Below, piece by piece: positions 1 through 6,977 of a stretch of DNA of 10,966 nucleotides. Location: NCBI GenBank assembly GCA_965371805.1, contig CBDUZW010000108.1, positions 1-10,966 of the forward strand. The letters are read 5' to 3'. The DNA comes from JAOZTV01 sp965371805 (GTDB lineage Bacteria; Acidobacteriota; Aminicenantia; UBA2199). A program made the translations under genes and the position numbers. A model generated the notes under the pieces. That model was not told the DNA's origin. It worked only from the letters and a program-made list of their open reading frames with translations, and did no database searches. Every line of letters starts with the position of its first letter. Within the stretch, counting starts at the first letter, position 1.

Positions 1-1
1 C

Positions 2-23
2 ATTTAATATATACATATTAAAT
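2..23. repeat. AT-only inverted repeat, 9-bp perfect arms
   Basis: ATTTAATAT at 2-10 is the exact reverse complement of ATATTAAAT at 15-23, with the 4-base loop ATAC. It could be the weak hairpin end of a gene to the left of the window. Because it holds only A and T, chance is a real alternative. No coding sequence is recognisable in 1-191 on either strand. Confidence 0.3.
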
Positions 24-90
24 ACTTAAAACCTTAAAAAACATTATACAAGGCAGATTTTTCTCTTCGTGAGTCAATTTATATTTTTGC

Positions 91-118
91 AAGCTCATTA
101 ATAATCTAGTTTGAGCTT
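91..118 (+). terminator. Possible hairpin terminator or operator upstream of the sensor gene
   Basis: AAGCTCA (91-97) pairs perfectly with TGAGCTT (112-118) across a 14-base loop, and two more T follow the 3' arm. It could end transcription from the left. It lies only about 30 bases upstream of the promoter at 146, so it could also be a binding site. The short T run makes a strong intrinsic terminator unlikely. Confidence 0.25.
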
Positions 119-145
119 TTAGAGGCTTACAGAATATGGAACATA

Positions 146-174
146 TTGACATATCACAGCCTTTTTTGTAATAT
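146..174 (+). promoter_or_regulatory. Sigma-70-like promoter for the membrane regulator
   Basis: TTGACA at 146-151 is a perfect -35 element. TAATAT at 169-174 is a 4/6 match to the -10 element, and the spacer is exactly 17 bases. The predicted transcription start is near 181. That gives an 11-base leader to the ATG at 192, or about 47 bases to the ATG at 228. Confidence 0.6.
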
Positions 175-191
175 ATCTTTATGGTATATCA

Positions 192-2963
192 ATGGGAAAT
201 AAATTTTTTTATGATAAAATATATATTATGACTTTATACTTCATCAGATTTAAACTCTTTTTTCTTATTCTTTTGATCTTCCAATTCTGCCTGTTTATAG
301 AAGGAAATAAAAGTGAAAAACAGTTAAATAGTTTTCTTCTTGATCAATGGTCATATCCTCATGGACCTTCATTAAGAACTATAAATTCAATTGTTCAAAC
401 GCCTGATAATTTTTTATGGATTGGAACGAATCGGGGATTATTGCATTTTGACGGAGTAGAATTCAAGTACTTTAATTTACAGCAGATCTTAAAAGTAAAA
501 GACAATGTAAATTACATATCTGATCTATATGTGGACAGACTTGGAAGGTTATGGTTAAGTGTCGACCATGGGCTGATCAAATATCAGAATAAAAAATTCA
601 AATTCTATTCAAATAATGAAGGTTTTGTTGGCAATTATATAATGGATATACATGAGGATGTAAATGGCCGGCTTTGGCTTGCAACTCTAGATCATTATCT
701 GAATAGTTTTAAGGATGGAATCTTTAACCATTTTGGACCGAAAGAGGGTTTAAAATCGAACAGCATTTATTCGCTAGCCGAGGATAATAAAGGAGATCTA
801 TGGCTTGGCACCTATGGGAACGGAATTTTGAAATATATGGATAATACATTTATAAAACCTGAAATTTCAGGTTTATTAGATAATATATTTATAAGAAAAA
901 TGAAGTTTGATAAAAAAAACAGGCTCTGGCTTGGGACAGTAAATGGATTAATACTTATTACTGATAAAACTGCTACCTTTTTTGATTCTGAAGGAAGTAT
1001 TGGGAATAATTCAATTAATGATATAATAGAGGACAGAGACGGAAATATTTGGATATCAAATACAAGAGGAATTTACCGTATTGATATGGCCAAATTGAAA
1101 GTGGAAAAGTATAATCTTGATTTTAAAGCTTCTTGCATGTATCAAGATTCAGAAGGAAAGATCTGGATGGGAGCTTCAGGAGAAGGTTTAAAAAGATTAA
1201 GCAATTCATTTTTTACATATCCACTCACCAAATCCGGTATTCCGGACCTGACATCAATAATATACAAAAATACTTTAAATGATATATGGATAGGAACTGA
1301 GTTAGGTACTCTGTTTAAATTAAAATCCGGTTCTCTTCAAGATATCATAAAAATTAAAGAACCATTTAAAAAATCTGTCCTTAGTGCTATCAATGATGAC
1401 AGTGATGGGAATCTATTGGTAGGAAATCTTGGACATGGTTTGTTCAAATTAGAAAATGATACTTTTTCTCCTGTTCTCCATCAAAAAGATTTAAAAGCGG
1501 CATATGTTATTTCACTAATTAAAAATTTACATGGAGGTATCTGGATAGGTACTTCCAATAACGGTGTTTTCAGATATGATAATAATAAGCTTCTCCATTT
1601 TGATAAAGGATATGGATTATTAAGCAATAAAGTATATGCATTGTATGAAGATCATCAGCAGAACATCTGGATAGGGACTGATAATGGGATCAATTTTTTT
1701 AAAAAAGGTGTAACAGAGAAAAAAAATCTTCAGGCGTCCTTTATTGGAACTGAAATTGTAAATTTTTATCAGGACAAAAATAATTTCCTTTATATTATTT
1801 CAATTGATTCGGGTTTGATAATAAAAAAAGAAGGAATTACTAAAAGATTGTCAATGAAACATGGACTTTTTAGCAATGTTCTTTATCAGGTTATAGAAGA
1901 TGATCTGGGGAATTTCTGGTTGAGTTGTGATGCTGGTCTTATGAATATCCGTAAAAAGGATATTCATGACTTTGTGTTAAAAAATAAGAACAGGATAAAT
2001 TGTAAGATTTATGATAGATCTGATGGTATAAAAAGTACAGATTTCAGTTGGTTTTCTTCTTATAATGGGATTAAAACCGGTACAGGAGAACTATGGTTTG
2101 CAACTCAAAAAGGTATTGCAGCATTCGATCCGTCTTCAGTCACTATTAATAAGAGAACACTGACAGTAATCATTGATGAAATATCGGTCAATGGTAAAAC
2201 TTATATAAAAGAAAATTTTAATAATATATTTGAGAATGGATCAACAATTATGTTTAAATATACGGCTCCCACATCAATTGCTCCAAGCAAAGTGAAATAC
2301 CAATATATACTGAAGGGCTATGATAATAAACGGGTTTTTGTTCAACCGGGTGAGACAGAGAGACATGTGATATTTCAAAAACTTAAATCAGGTAAATATA
2401 AATTCATTATTAAGGCGGCCAATCGGGATAATATATGGAACAGAAAAGAGACCACATTTGAGTTTTCTATCAAAAAGACTTTTGTGGAAACTATTACTTT
2501 TAAAATAATGATAATATTTCTTTTTGTTTTTGTGGGGATATCAGGCTATTTTATCTTAAAACAGATCTTCATTAAAATAGATAAAAAAAAATCAAAACAG
2601 TATTATAAAGAAAATGAGGATCTGCAGAGATGTAAAGATTCTTTGAGGGTTCTGCTAAAAAGAGATAATATTTATCTTCAGAACAACGTTTCGCTTAATA
2701 ATATAGCCGGTAAAATTGGAGTCTCTCCAAAATTACTTTCATATGTTATTAATGAAGAGTTGAAAATGACTTTCAGGGAGTTAATAAACAGTTACAGAAT
2801 TCAAAGGGCAAAAGAGTTGTTGATACTTGAAGATGAAAGATCAATACTGGATATTGCATACGATACAGGATATAATTCAAAAGAGGTATTTAACAGAGTC
2901 TTTAAAAAGTTTACTGGAATTACTCCGTCTCAATTCAGAAAAGAAGAAAACAAAGATAAATAA
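192..2963 (+). CDS. Membrane-bound sensor/regulator: double propeller, Y_Y_Y domain, AraC-type DNA-binding domain
   Basis: This is a predicted inner-membrane transcription regulator that senses in the periplasm. An N-terminal hydrophobic segment (about residues 20-36) is a signal peptide or anchor. Residues 55-650 carry 14 two-component-regulator propeller (Reg_prop) blade motifs of the type LWIGT/IWIGT, near 75, 120, 160, 203, 244, 285, 325, 365, 408, 450, 492, 532, 575 and 634. Fourteen fits two seven-bladed propellers. A Y_Y_Y-type domain covers about 658-762. A membrane helix lies at about 770-792. An AraC-family helix-turn-helix pair occupies about 820-917 and ends in the family-typical FKKFTGITPSQFRK. 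Hybrid two-component systems put a histidine kinase and receiver between membrane and HTH. Here only about 28 residues separate them, so signalling must be direct. No clear ribosome site precedes 192 or the in-frame ATG at 228, so the start is uncertain. It may regulate the downstream DUF5916 gene, which is an inference from position. Confidence 0.9.
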   Translation: MGNKFFYDKIYIMTLYFIRFKLFFLILLIFQFCLFIEGNKSEKQLNSFLLDQWSYPHGPSLRTINSIVQTPDNFLWIGTNRGLLHFDGVEFKYFNLQQILKVKDNVNYISDLYVDRLGRLWLSVDHGLIKYQNKKFKFYSNNEGFVGNYIMDIHEDVNGRLWLATLDHYLNSFKDGIFNHFGPKEGLKSNSIYSLAEDNKGDLWLGTYGNGILKYMDNTFIKPEISGLLDNIFIRKMKFDKKNRLWLGTVNGLILITDKTATFFDSEGSIGNNSINDIIEDRDGNIWISNTRGIYRIDMAKLKVEKYNLDFKASCMYQDSEGKIWMGASGEGLKRLSNSFFTYPLTKSGIPDLTSIIYKNTLNDIWIGTELGTLFKLKSGSLQDIIKIKEPFKKSVLSAINDDSDGNLLVGNLGHGLFKLENDTFSPVLHQKDLKAAYVISLIKNLHGGIWIGTSNNGVFRYDNNKLLHFDKGYGLLSNKVYALYEDHQQNIWIGTDNGINFFKKGVTEKKNLQASFIGTEIVNFYQDKNNFLYIISIDSGLIIKKEGITKRLSMKHGLFSNVLYQVIEDDLGNFWLSCDAGLMNIRKKDIHDFVLKNKNRINCKIYDRSDGIKSTDFSWFSSYNGIKTGTGELWFATQKGIAAFDPSSVTINKRTLTVIIDEISVNGKTYIKENFNNIFENGSTIMFKYTAPTSIAPSKVKYQYILKGYDNKRVFVQPGETERHVIFQKLKSGKYKFIIKAANRDNIWNRKETTFEFSIKKTFVETITFKIMIIFLFVFVGISGYFILKQIFIKIDKKKSKQYYKENEDLQRCKDSLRVLLKRDNIYLQNNVSLNNIAGKIGVSPKLLSYVINEELKMTFRELINSYRIQRAKELLILEDERSILDIAYDTGYNSKEVFNRVFKKFTGITPSQFRKEENKDK

Positions 2964-3002
2964 AAAACACTTTTTTTTCTAATTTTAACAATTATTTTAA
3001 AT

Positions 3003-3034
3003 ATAAAGAAACTTTTTGTGAAAAGTTTCTTTAT
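3003..3034 (+). terminator. 14-bp perfect hairpin after the regulator gene
   Basis: ATAAAGAAACTTTT (3003-3016) and AAAAGTTTCTTTAT (3021-3034) are exact reverse complements around the loop TGTG. It starts 40 bases after the regulator's stop codon and lies 108 bases before the next start. No T tract follows outside the stem, but the 3' arm is itself T-rich. A terminator is the likeliest reading. An operator for the downstream gene is the alternative. Confidence 0.5.
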
Positions 3035-3131
3035 GCAAACCCGCTCCTGTGTTCTATTTCAAAATAAATTAGAGATACTTCCTGATAAATTACGAAAAAG
3101 TTTTCATCTTCAATTATTATAGATTGAAAAT

Positions 3132-3136
3132 GGAGG
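3132..3136 (+). promoter_or_regulatory. Shine-Dalgarno site fixing the start at 3142
   Basis: GGAGG lies 5 bases before the ATG at 3142. The longer reading frame from TTG at 3124 (or ATG at 3130) would place this site inside the coding region and has no ribosome site of its own, so 3142 is preferred. Confidence 0.8.
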
Positions 3137-3141
3137 AAAAA

Positions 3142-5370
3142 ATGAAAAATAACATTAGCCAAGTGACAAAAAAAAAGAAGTTGAAAAACTTTGAGACATA
3201 TTTATTATATCTGATTGCATTTCTTTTAATAAATTCAGTTTCAATTATTGCAAAAGATACAAGTAATATAATCCCGGAAAGGACTAATGAGAAAATTAAA
3301 ATTGATGGAATTCTTGATGAGAAAATATGGAGATCTAAATCCATATCAGGCAGCTTTAAAACATTTTTACCTAGTTATGGAAAATCGATGGGCGAGAGAA
3401 CCAGAGTGTGGATGTCTTATGATAGCAACAGTCTTTATTTTGCTTTTAAATGTTTTGGCTCAAATCCGCAAAAAATAAAAACGTCAATCTCAAAAAGGGA
3501 CAATATAGGCAATGATGACTGGGTTGGAGTTATTCTAGATACTACTGGTAACAGGCAATCAAGCAACGAATTTTATGTAAACCCGAATGGTATTCAGGAG
3601 GACGGTATAGCTTCTGCTGTAAATGATGCAAATATGGATAAATCACCTGATTTTCTTTGGAAAAGTGCGGCAAAAATAACAGAAAGTGGATACCAGGTGG
3701 AAATTTCAATACCTTTAAAATCAATTAAATTTAGAGGTGGGAAGATCGTAAAAATGGGAATAATTTTTATGCGAAACATTAATCATCTTGGTAGAATGGG
3801 ATCCTGGCCCTATCTGGAAGCTGGACAGTCACAGTTCAACTTTATGGTTGATGTTTACTATAAAGATCTGATATCCAGAAGAAATTTTGAAATCTTACCT
3901 AATATTACTTATAGTTCAATAAATCAAAAAGGGGAAAATTATGATTGGAAACCCGCAGAGACAAATAAAAATCTTGGTGTTTCTGTTAAATATGGAATTA
4001 CATCTTCAGTTACTCTGGAGGCGACAGTTAATCCGGATTTCAGCCAGGTTGAGAGTGATGCATTTCAGCTTGAAGTAAATCAGAGATATCCGGTTTTCTA
4101 TTCAGAAAAAAGACCGTTTTTTATGGAAGGCATGGAAACCTTTGATCTTGGACTTGTAACCAATGGCATGATGCATTCCGCTGTTTATACAAGAGGAATT
4201 GCAGATCCAGGCTGGGCCTCAAAATTAAATGGCTCTATTGGCAAAGTATTATTCGCTTTCCTTGTTGCAAATGACAATTCCTCGTATACTTCAAATCAAA
4301 AATCTAAGGAAAATTTTATTTGGGGTATTGGAAGAGCAAAACTCAATCTTGGAAGTGACAACTCAATTGGTCTTTTATATAGTGGAAAAAATAGTTCATA
4401 TAACAATAATAATGTTTTAGGAGCAGATATTCAGTATAGGTTTAAAAAAAACTTCAGGTTTAACGGTTCAGTAATGGCCAGTGGCACCAAAATCTCAAGA
4501 AACGAAGAAACTATCAAAGGAAACGGACTTAATGCGATGCTCCAGTATCAGACAAACACGTTTAATACTAGATTGTCATTTGAGAGATATGATAAAGATT
4601 TTATCATGCACTCTGCTTTTTTAACCAGAACCGGAATAAGTAGATACCAGGCTTATTTCAATGGAAATATAAATGTCACAAAGGGCAGTAAAACAGGTTT
4701 TTTACAGACATTGAAACCATATCTGGCTTTTTCAAATATCCTCGATCTTGGAAACAGGAAAACTGATTCAATTTCAGAACTGGGTGTTGACCTTTACTTT
4801 ACTCATAACGGGTTTTTAAGGATAAAATATCAATGGGAAAAAGAAGCCTGGGCGGGTCATATGTTTAGTCCAGATTTCTTTTTTGTCTATTACAGGATGC
4901 AGCTTTATAATTGGCTCTATTTTGAAAGTTATATAAAATTAGGAGATCAGATCTATTATGATCCAATATCTCCATTTATGGGAACAGGATATTCTTATAA
5001 ATTCAGATGCACAATTCAGCCTCATATAAAAATGAAGTTGGATATGGAATGGATGCAAAATAAACTACGGGATAATACACTAAATAGTAATATATATAAG
5101 GTGGATATTTTTAATATTCTAGCAACTTATCAATTCAATAGACATTTTTTTCTTAGGATGGCGGTCAGATATAATAATTATGAAAAAAAAATCTTAACCG
5201 ATTTCCTGGCTTCCTTTACACTGATTCCGGGTACTGTTGTCCAGCTTGGATATGGTGGGCTTTATGAGAAAAAAAGTTGGTTTAATAATCAATGGAATTA
5301 TAATGAAGGGAAATATCTTAACACTGAAAAGGGAGTTTTCTTTAAGATTTCTTATCTCTGGCGTTTATAA
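3142..5370 (+). CDS. CBM9-like domain plus DUF5916 outer-membrane beta-barrel protein
   Basis: This is a predicted 742-residue exported protein. Residues 1-18 are lysine-rich and 20-37 are hydrophobic, as in a signal peptide cut near 37. Residues about 50-235 match the CBM9-like domain often found at the front of these proteins: it opens with IKIDGILDEKIW and carries the NDDWVGVILDT and EFYVNPNGIQEDG segments. From about 245 to the end it matches DUF5916, including the hallmark stretch NPDFSQVESDAFQL (297-310) and the following EKRPFFMEG (322-330). The rest alternates polar and aromatic residues, as barrel strands do, and the last strand ends in ISYLWRL. The length is usual for the family. 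The molecular role of DUF5916 is not established. Sugar or polymer binding at the cell surface is only suggested by the CBM9-like part. It follows the propeller regulator, whose family often sits beside surface-uptake genes. Confidence 0.9.
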   Translation: MKNNISQVTKKKKLKNFETYLLYLIAFLLINSVSIIAKDTSNIIPERTNEKIKIDGILDEKIWRSKSISGSFKTFLPSYGKSMGERTRVWMSYDSNSLYFAFKCFGSNPQKIKTSISKRDNIGNDDWVGVILDTTGNRQSSNEFYVNPNGIQEDGIASAVNDANMDKSPDFLWKSAAKITESGYQVEISIPLKSIKFRGGKIVKMGIIFMRNINHLGRMGSWPYLEAGQSQFNFMVDVYYKDLISRRNFEILPNITYSSINQKGENYDWKPAETNKNLGVSVKYGITSSVTLEATVNPDFSQVESDAFQLEVNQRYPVFYSEKRPFFMEGMETFDLGLVTNGMMHSAVYTRGIADPGWASKLNGSIGKVLFAFLVANDNSSYTSNQKSKENFIWGIGRAKLNLGSDNSIGLLYSGKNSSYNNNNVLGADIQYRFKKNFRFNGSVMASGTKISRNEETIKGNGLNAMLQYQTNTFNTRLSFERYDKDFIMHSAFLTRTGISRYQAYFNGNINVTKGSKTGFLQTLKPYLAFSNILDLGNRKTDSISELGVDLYFTHNGFLRIKYQWEKEAWAGHMFSPDFFFVYYRMQLYNWLYFESYIKLGDQIYYDPISPFMGTGYSYKFRCTIQPHIKMKLDMEWMQNKLRDNTLNSNIYKVDIFNILATYQFNRHFFLRMAVRYNNYEKKILTDFLASFTLIPGTVVQLGYGGLYEKKSWFNNQWNYNEGKYLNTEKGVFFKISYLWRL

Positions 5371-5409
5371 AAATCCTTTTTTTTTAGTAGGAAGTTGAGA
5401 AATTTAAAT

Positions 5410-5565
5410 TTATAAAAAAAAGACAGCATGGTTTTTGTATAAATAAAGTTGTGGATCGCCATAATTAAATGTATCATCAGTTCCACAGCAACCTCCGAAA
5501 ATTTTAAGGTCGAATTGTTCCTGCAATTTATCCATCTCAAGGTAGAACTGAATATATAAATCACC
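5410..5565 (-). pseudogene. Decayed C-terminal fragment of a homocysteine S-methyltransferase-type protein
   Basis: Read on the minus strand, the open frame from 5565 contains EMDKLQEQFDLKIFGGCCGT followed by DDT. The GGCCGT part (codons 5496-5479) is the C-terminal zinc-binding motif of the homocysteine S-methyltransferase family (PF02574), where two adjacent cysteines bind zinc. In intact members this motif is followed by a segment like DDRHI. Here the frame loses the pattern right after DDT, but an adjacent frame continues with HLIMAIHN, which fits a 2-base deletion at that point. Nothing of the preceding 250 or so residues of the family is visible upstream, where the frame is closed by a stop just before 5565. 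It is therefore a relic, not a functional gene. Chance is unlikely given the exact motif plus its flanks, but no alignment was run. Confidence 0.6.
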
Positions 5566-5608
5566 TTAATTTCTTCCTTTATTTATACCAATTTGTAGTG
5601 ATAAAGCA

Positions 5609-5637
5609 AAGATGACATATGTCATCTTAATTTTTTT
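5609..5637 (+). terminator. 20-bp perfect palindrome followed by a T tract
   Basis: AAGATGACATATGTCATCTT (5609-5628) equals its own reverse complement. Two A and then seven T (5631-5637) follow. As RNA this gives an 8-bp stem, a 4-base loop and a U tract, which is an intrinsic-terminator shape for plus-strand transcription from the DUF5916 gene, though 238 bases past its stop. A perfect dyad of this kind is also what a dimeric regulator would bind, about 120 bases upstream of the next start. The rest of 5371-5749 holds only the methyltransferase relic and AT-rich DNA with weak promoter-like matches, such as TTGGAT at 5669 and AATAAT at 5691. Confidence 0.45.
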
Positions 5638-5734
5638 AGGAGTATTTTCTCATTTACTATTAATTACTTTGGATTTAATATTTAGATGTTAATAATTGCA
5701 TATTATTTAACACTGGAAAGAAAATTAAAATTTA

Positions 5735-5741
5735 AAAGGAG
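5735..5741 (+). promoter_or_regulatory. Shine-Dalgarno site for the propeller protein
   Basis: AAAGGAG lies 8 bases before the ATG at 5750. This rules out the in-frame TTG at 5744, which is too close to it, as the start. Confidence 0.75.
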
Positions 5742-5749
5742 ATTTGTCA

Positions 5750-6778
5750 ATGAAAAAAATGCTATTATTTTTTGTTCTAAGTGTAATATTTGTAAGTTTT
5801 ATATCGGGTGAAAAACTTTTAATCCTACCTGAAATCAAGAATCCAAATTCGATCTATTATCCAATTTCTGTAAATAATGATCTGATTGTTGTTACTGATG
5901 CGTTTAACATATTTTTATATTCTGCGAAAAATTTTAATTTAATAAAAAAATTTGGTAAACAGGGAGCAGGGCCAGATGAGTTTTTAGGTTGGGATGCCGG
6001 TTTTATCTGGACAACTTTATTAAATGATAAGATAATAATTACAAGTAGAGGAAAGGTGACAGACTATAGTCTAACAGGAGAATATTTACATGAAGTAAGA
6101 ACAAATCAAGGTACAGGGTTTGTTTATAGAAAATTTAAAGATAAATATACTGCTTATTCAATTACTAGATACAAAGGGATTTCAATGGGCGTCGTAAATC
6201 TATATGATAAAAACTTTAATAAATTAAAAGAGTTAATTAGATATGAGGAATGGATCAGTCAAAGGCAATTCAACCCCTACACCTATAAAAAACCAATCCC
6301 AAAATCTTATAAAAATAGACTCTATATTAATGATGTTAATAATGGAGATATAAAAATATTTAATAGCGATGGCAGCCTTTTTAAACTGGTCAAGTATAAA
6401 TATGATAAAGTTAGAGTCACAAAAGCAATACAAAAGGAAACAATTAAGGCATATCAAATCGACTTGAGAGTAAAGTTTTTATTTCGCTCACCTTTAGAAG
6501 TTGTTAAGAGATTAAAATTTCCAGATTTTTTCCCAATTATGAAACAGTATGATATTGTTGATGACAAGATATATGTATTAACTTATAAGGAAGTAAGAGG
6601 AAGGCATGAATTTATTGTTTTTAATTTAGATGGAGAATTTTTAGAAAAGAAGATGGTTTCTGTTCCTCATATTTCGCTTACTGAACCATTTCCTTTTACA
6701 ATTAAAAATAATTTTATTTACTATCTCTATGATAATGAGAAAACAGAAGAATGGGAGCTGCATAGAGCAAAACTCTGA
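5750..6778 (+). CDS. Exported 6-bladed beta-propeller-like protein, function unknown
   Basis: This 342-residue protein has a clear signal peptide (MKKM, then hydrophobic to about 19, with a probable cut near FISG/EK). Residues 68-78 read FGKQGAGPDEF, a motif typical of NHL-like 6-bladed beta-propeller proteins that are abundant in Bacteroidota and Aminicenantia. Short repeated strands of the kind LYINDVNNGDIKIFNSDGSL (191-210) and IYVLTYK, then FIVFNLDGEFL (289-299), support a propeller of about six blades. No catalytic residues or lipobox are recognisable. It probably acts in the periplasm as a binding or scaffolding protein, which is an inference from the fold. It stands alone on its strand, with gaps of over 190 bases on both sides between called genes. 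The domain call rests on motif recognition only. Confidence 0.8.
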   Translation: MKKMLLFFVLSVIFVSFISGEKLLILPEIKNPNSIYYPISVNNDLIVVTDAFNIFLYSAKNFNLIKKFGKQGAGPDEFLGWDAGFIWTTLLNDKIIITSRGKVTDYSLTGEYLHEVRTNQGTGFVYRKFKDKYTAYSITRYKGISMGVVNLYDKNFNKLKELIRYEEWISQRQFNPYTYKKPIPKSYKNRLYINDVNNGDIKIFNSDGSLFKLVKYKYDKVRVTKAIQKETIKAYQIDLRVKFLFRSPLEVVKRLKFPDFFPIMKQYDIVDDKIYVLTYKEVRGRHEFIVFNLDGEFLEKKMVSVPHISLTEPFPFTIKNNFIYYLYDNEKTEEWELHRAKL

Positions 6779-6894
6779 TGATTCTCAATTCTATTATTAA
6801 CAAAGTCTGTGTCGATTCTTAAGCAACTGAAAAATTGTCAGGTAATAATCTCTTTGAAAAATTTTGTGATTTGGATGCAATAAATAAACACAAG

Positions 6895-6903
6895 TGATAT
6901 TAT
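6895..6903 (+). promoter_or_regulatory. Extended -10 promoter for the DUF2891 gene
   Basis: TGATATTAT is an extended -10 element: TGn followed by TATTAT, a 5/6 match. The best -35 candidate, TTGGAT at 6871, is 21 bases away, which is too far to help. Extended -10 promoters can work without a good -35. The start would fall near 6910, giving a leader of about 68 bases. This also argues against translation beginning at the in-frame GTG at 6894. The rest of 6779-6977 shows nothing else I recognise. Confidence 0.4.
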
Positions 6904-6964
6904 ATATATTCAAGCTGAAGTTTGAGAGGATATCTTTACTCTGCTTGTTGGTTAGTAGTTTGTC

Positions 6965-6970
6965 AGGAGA
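6965..6970 (+). promoter_or_regulatory. Shine-Dalgarno site fixing the start at 6978
   Basis: AGGAGA lies 7 bases before the ATG at 6978. The longer frame from 6894 adds 28 residues with a second hydrophobic stretch and has no ribosome site, so 6978 is preferred. Confidence 0.75.
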
Positions 6971-6977
6971 GATTGAT

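Noticed and set aside
3124..3141. TTG at 3124 or ATG at 3130 as the start of the DUF5916 protein
   Set aside because: The GGAGG at 3132-3136 would lie inside the coding region. ATG at 3142 has the proper spacing.
3117..3344. 75-codon minus-strand frame with a membrane-like sequence
   Set aside because: It is antisense to the start and CBM9-like domain of the DUF5916 protein. Hydrophobic character is expected from the complement of a lysine-rich N-terminus.
5352..5564. 70-codon minus-strand frame starting with GTG as a real gene
   Set aside because: It has no ribosome site and runs antisense into the DUF5916 stop. Its only meaningful part is the HLIMAI segment that continues the methyltransferase relic after a frameshift.
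6894..6977. GTG at 6894 as the start of the DUF2891 protein
   Set aside because: It overlaps the likely -10 element, has no ribosome site and would add a second hydrophobic segment before the real signal peptide.
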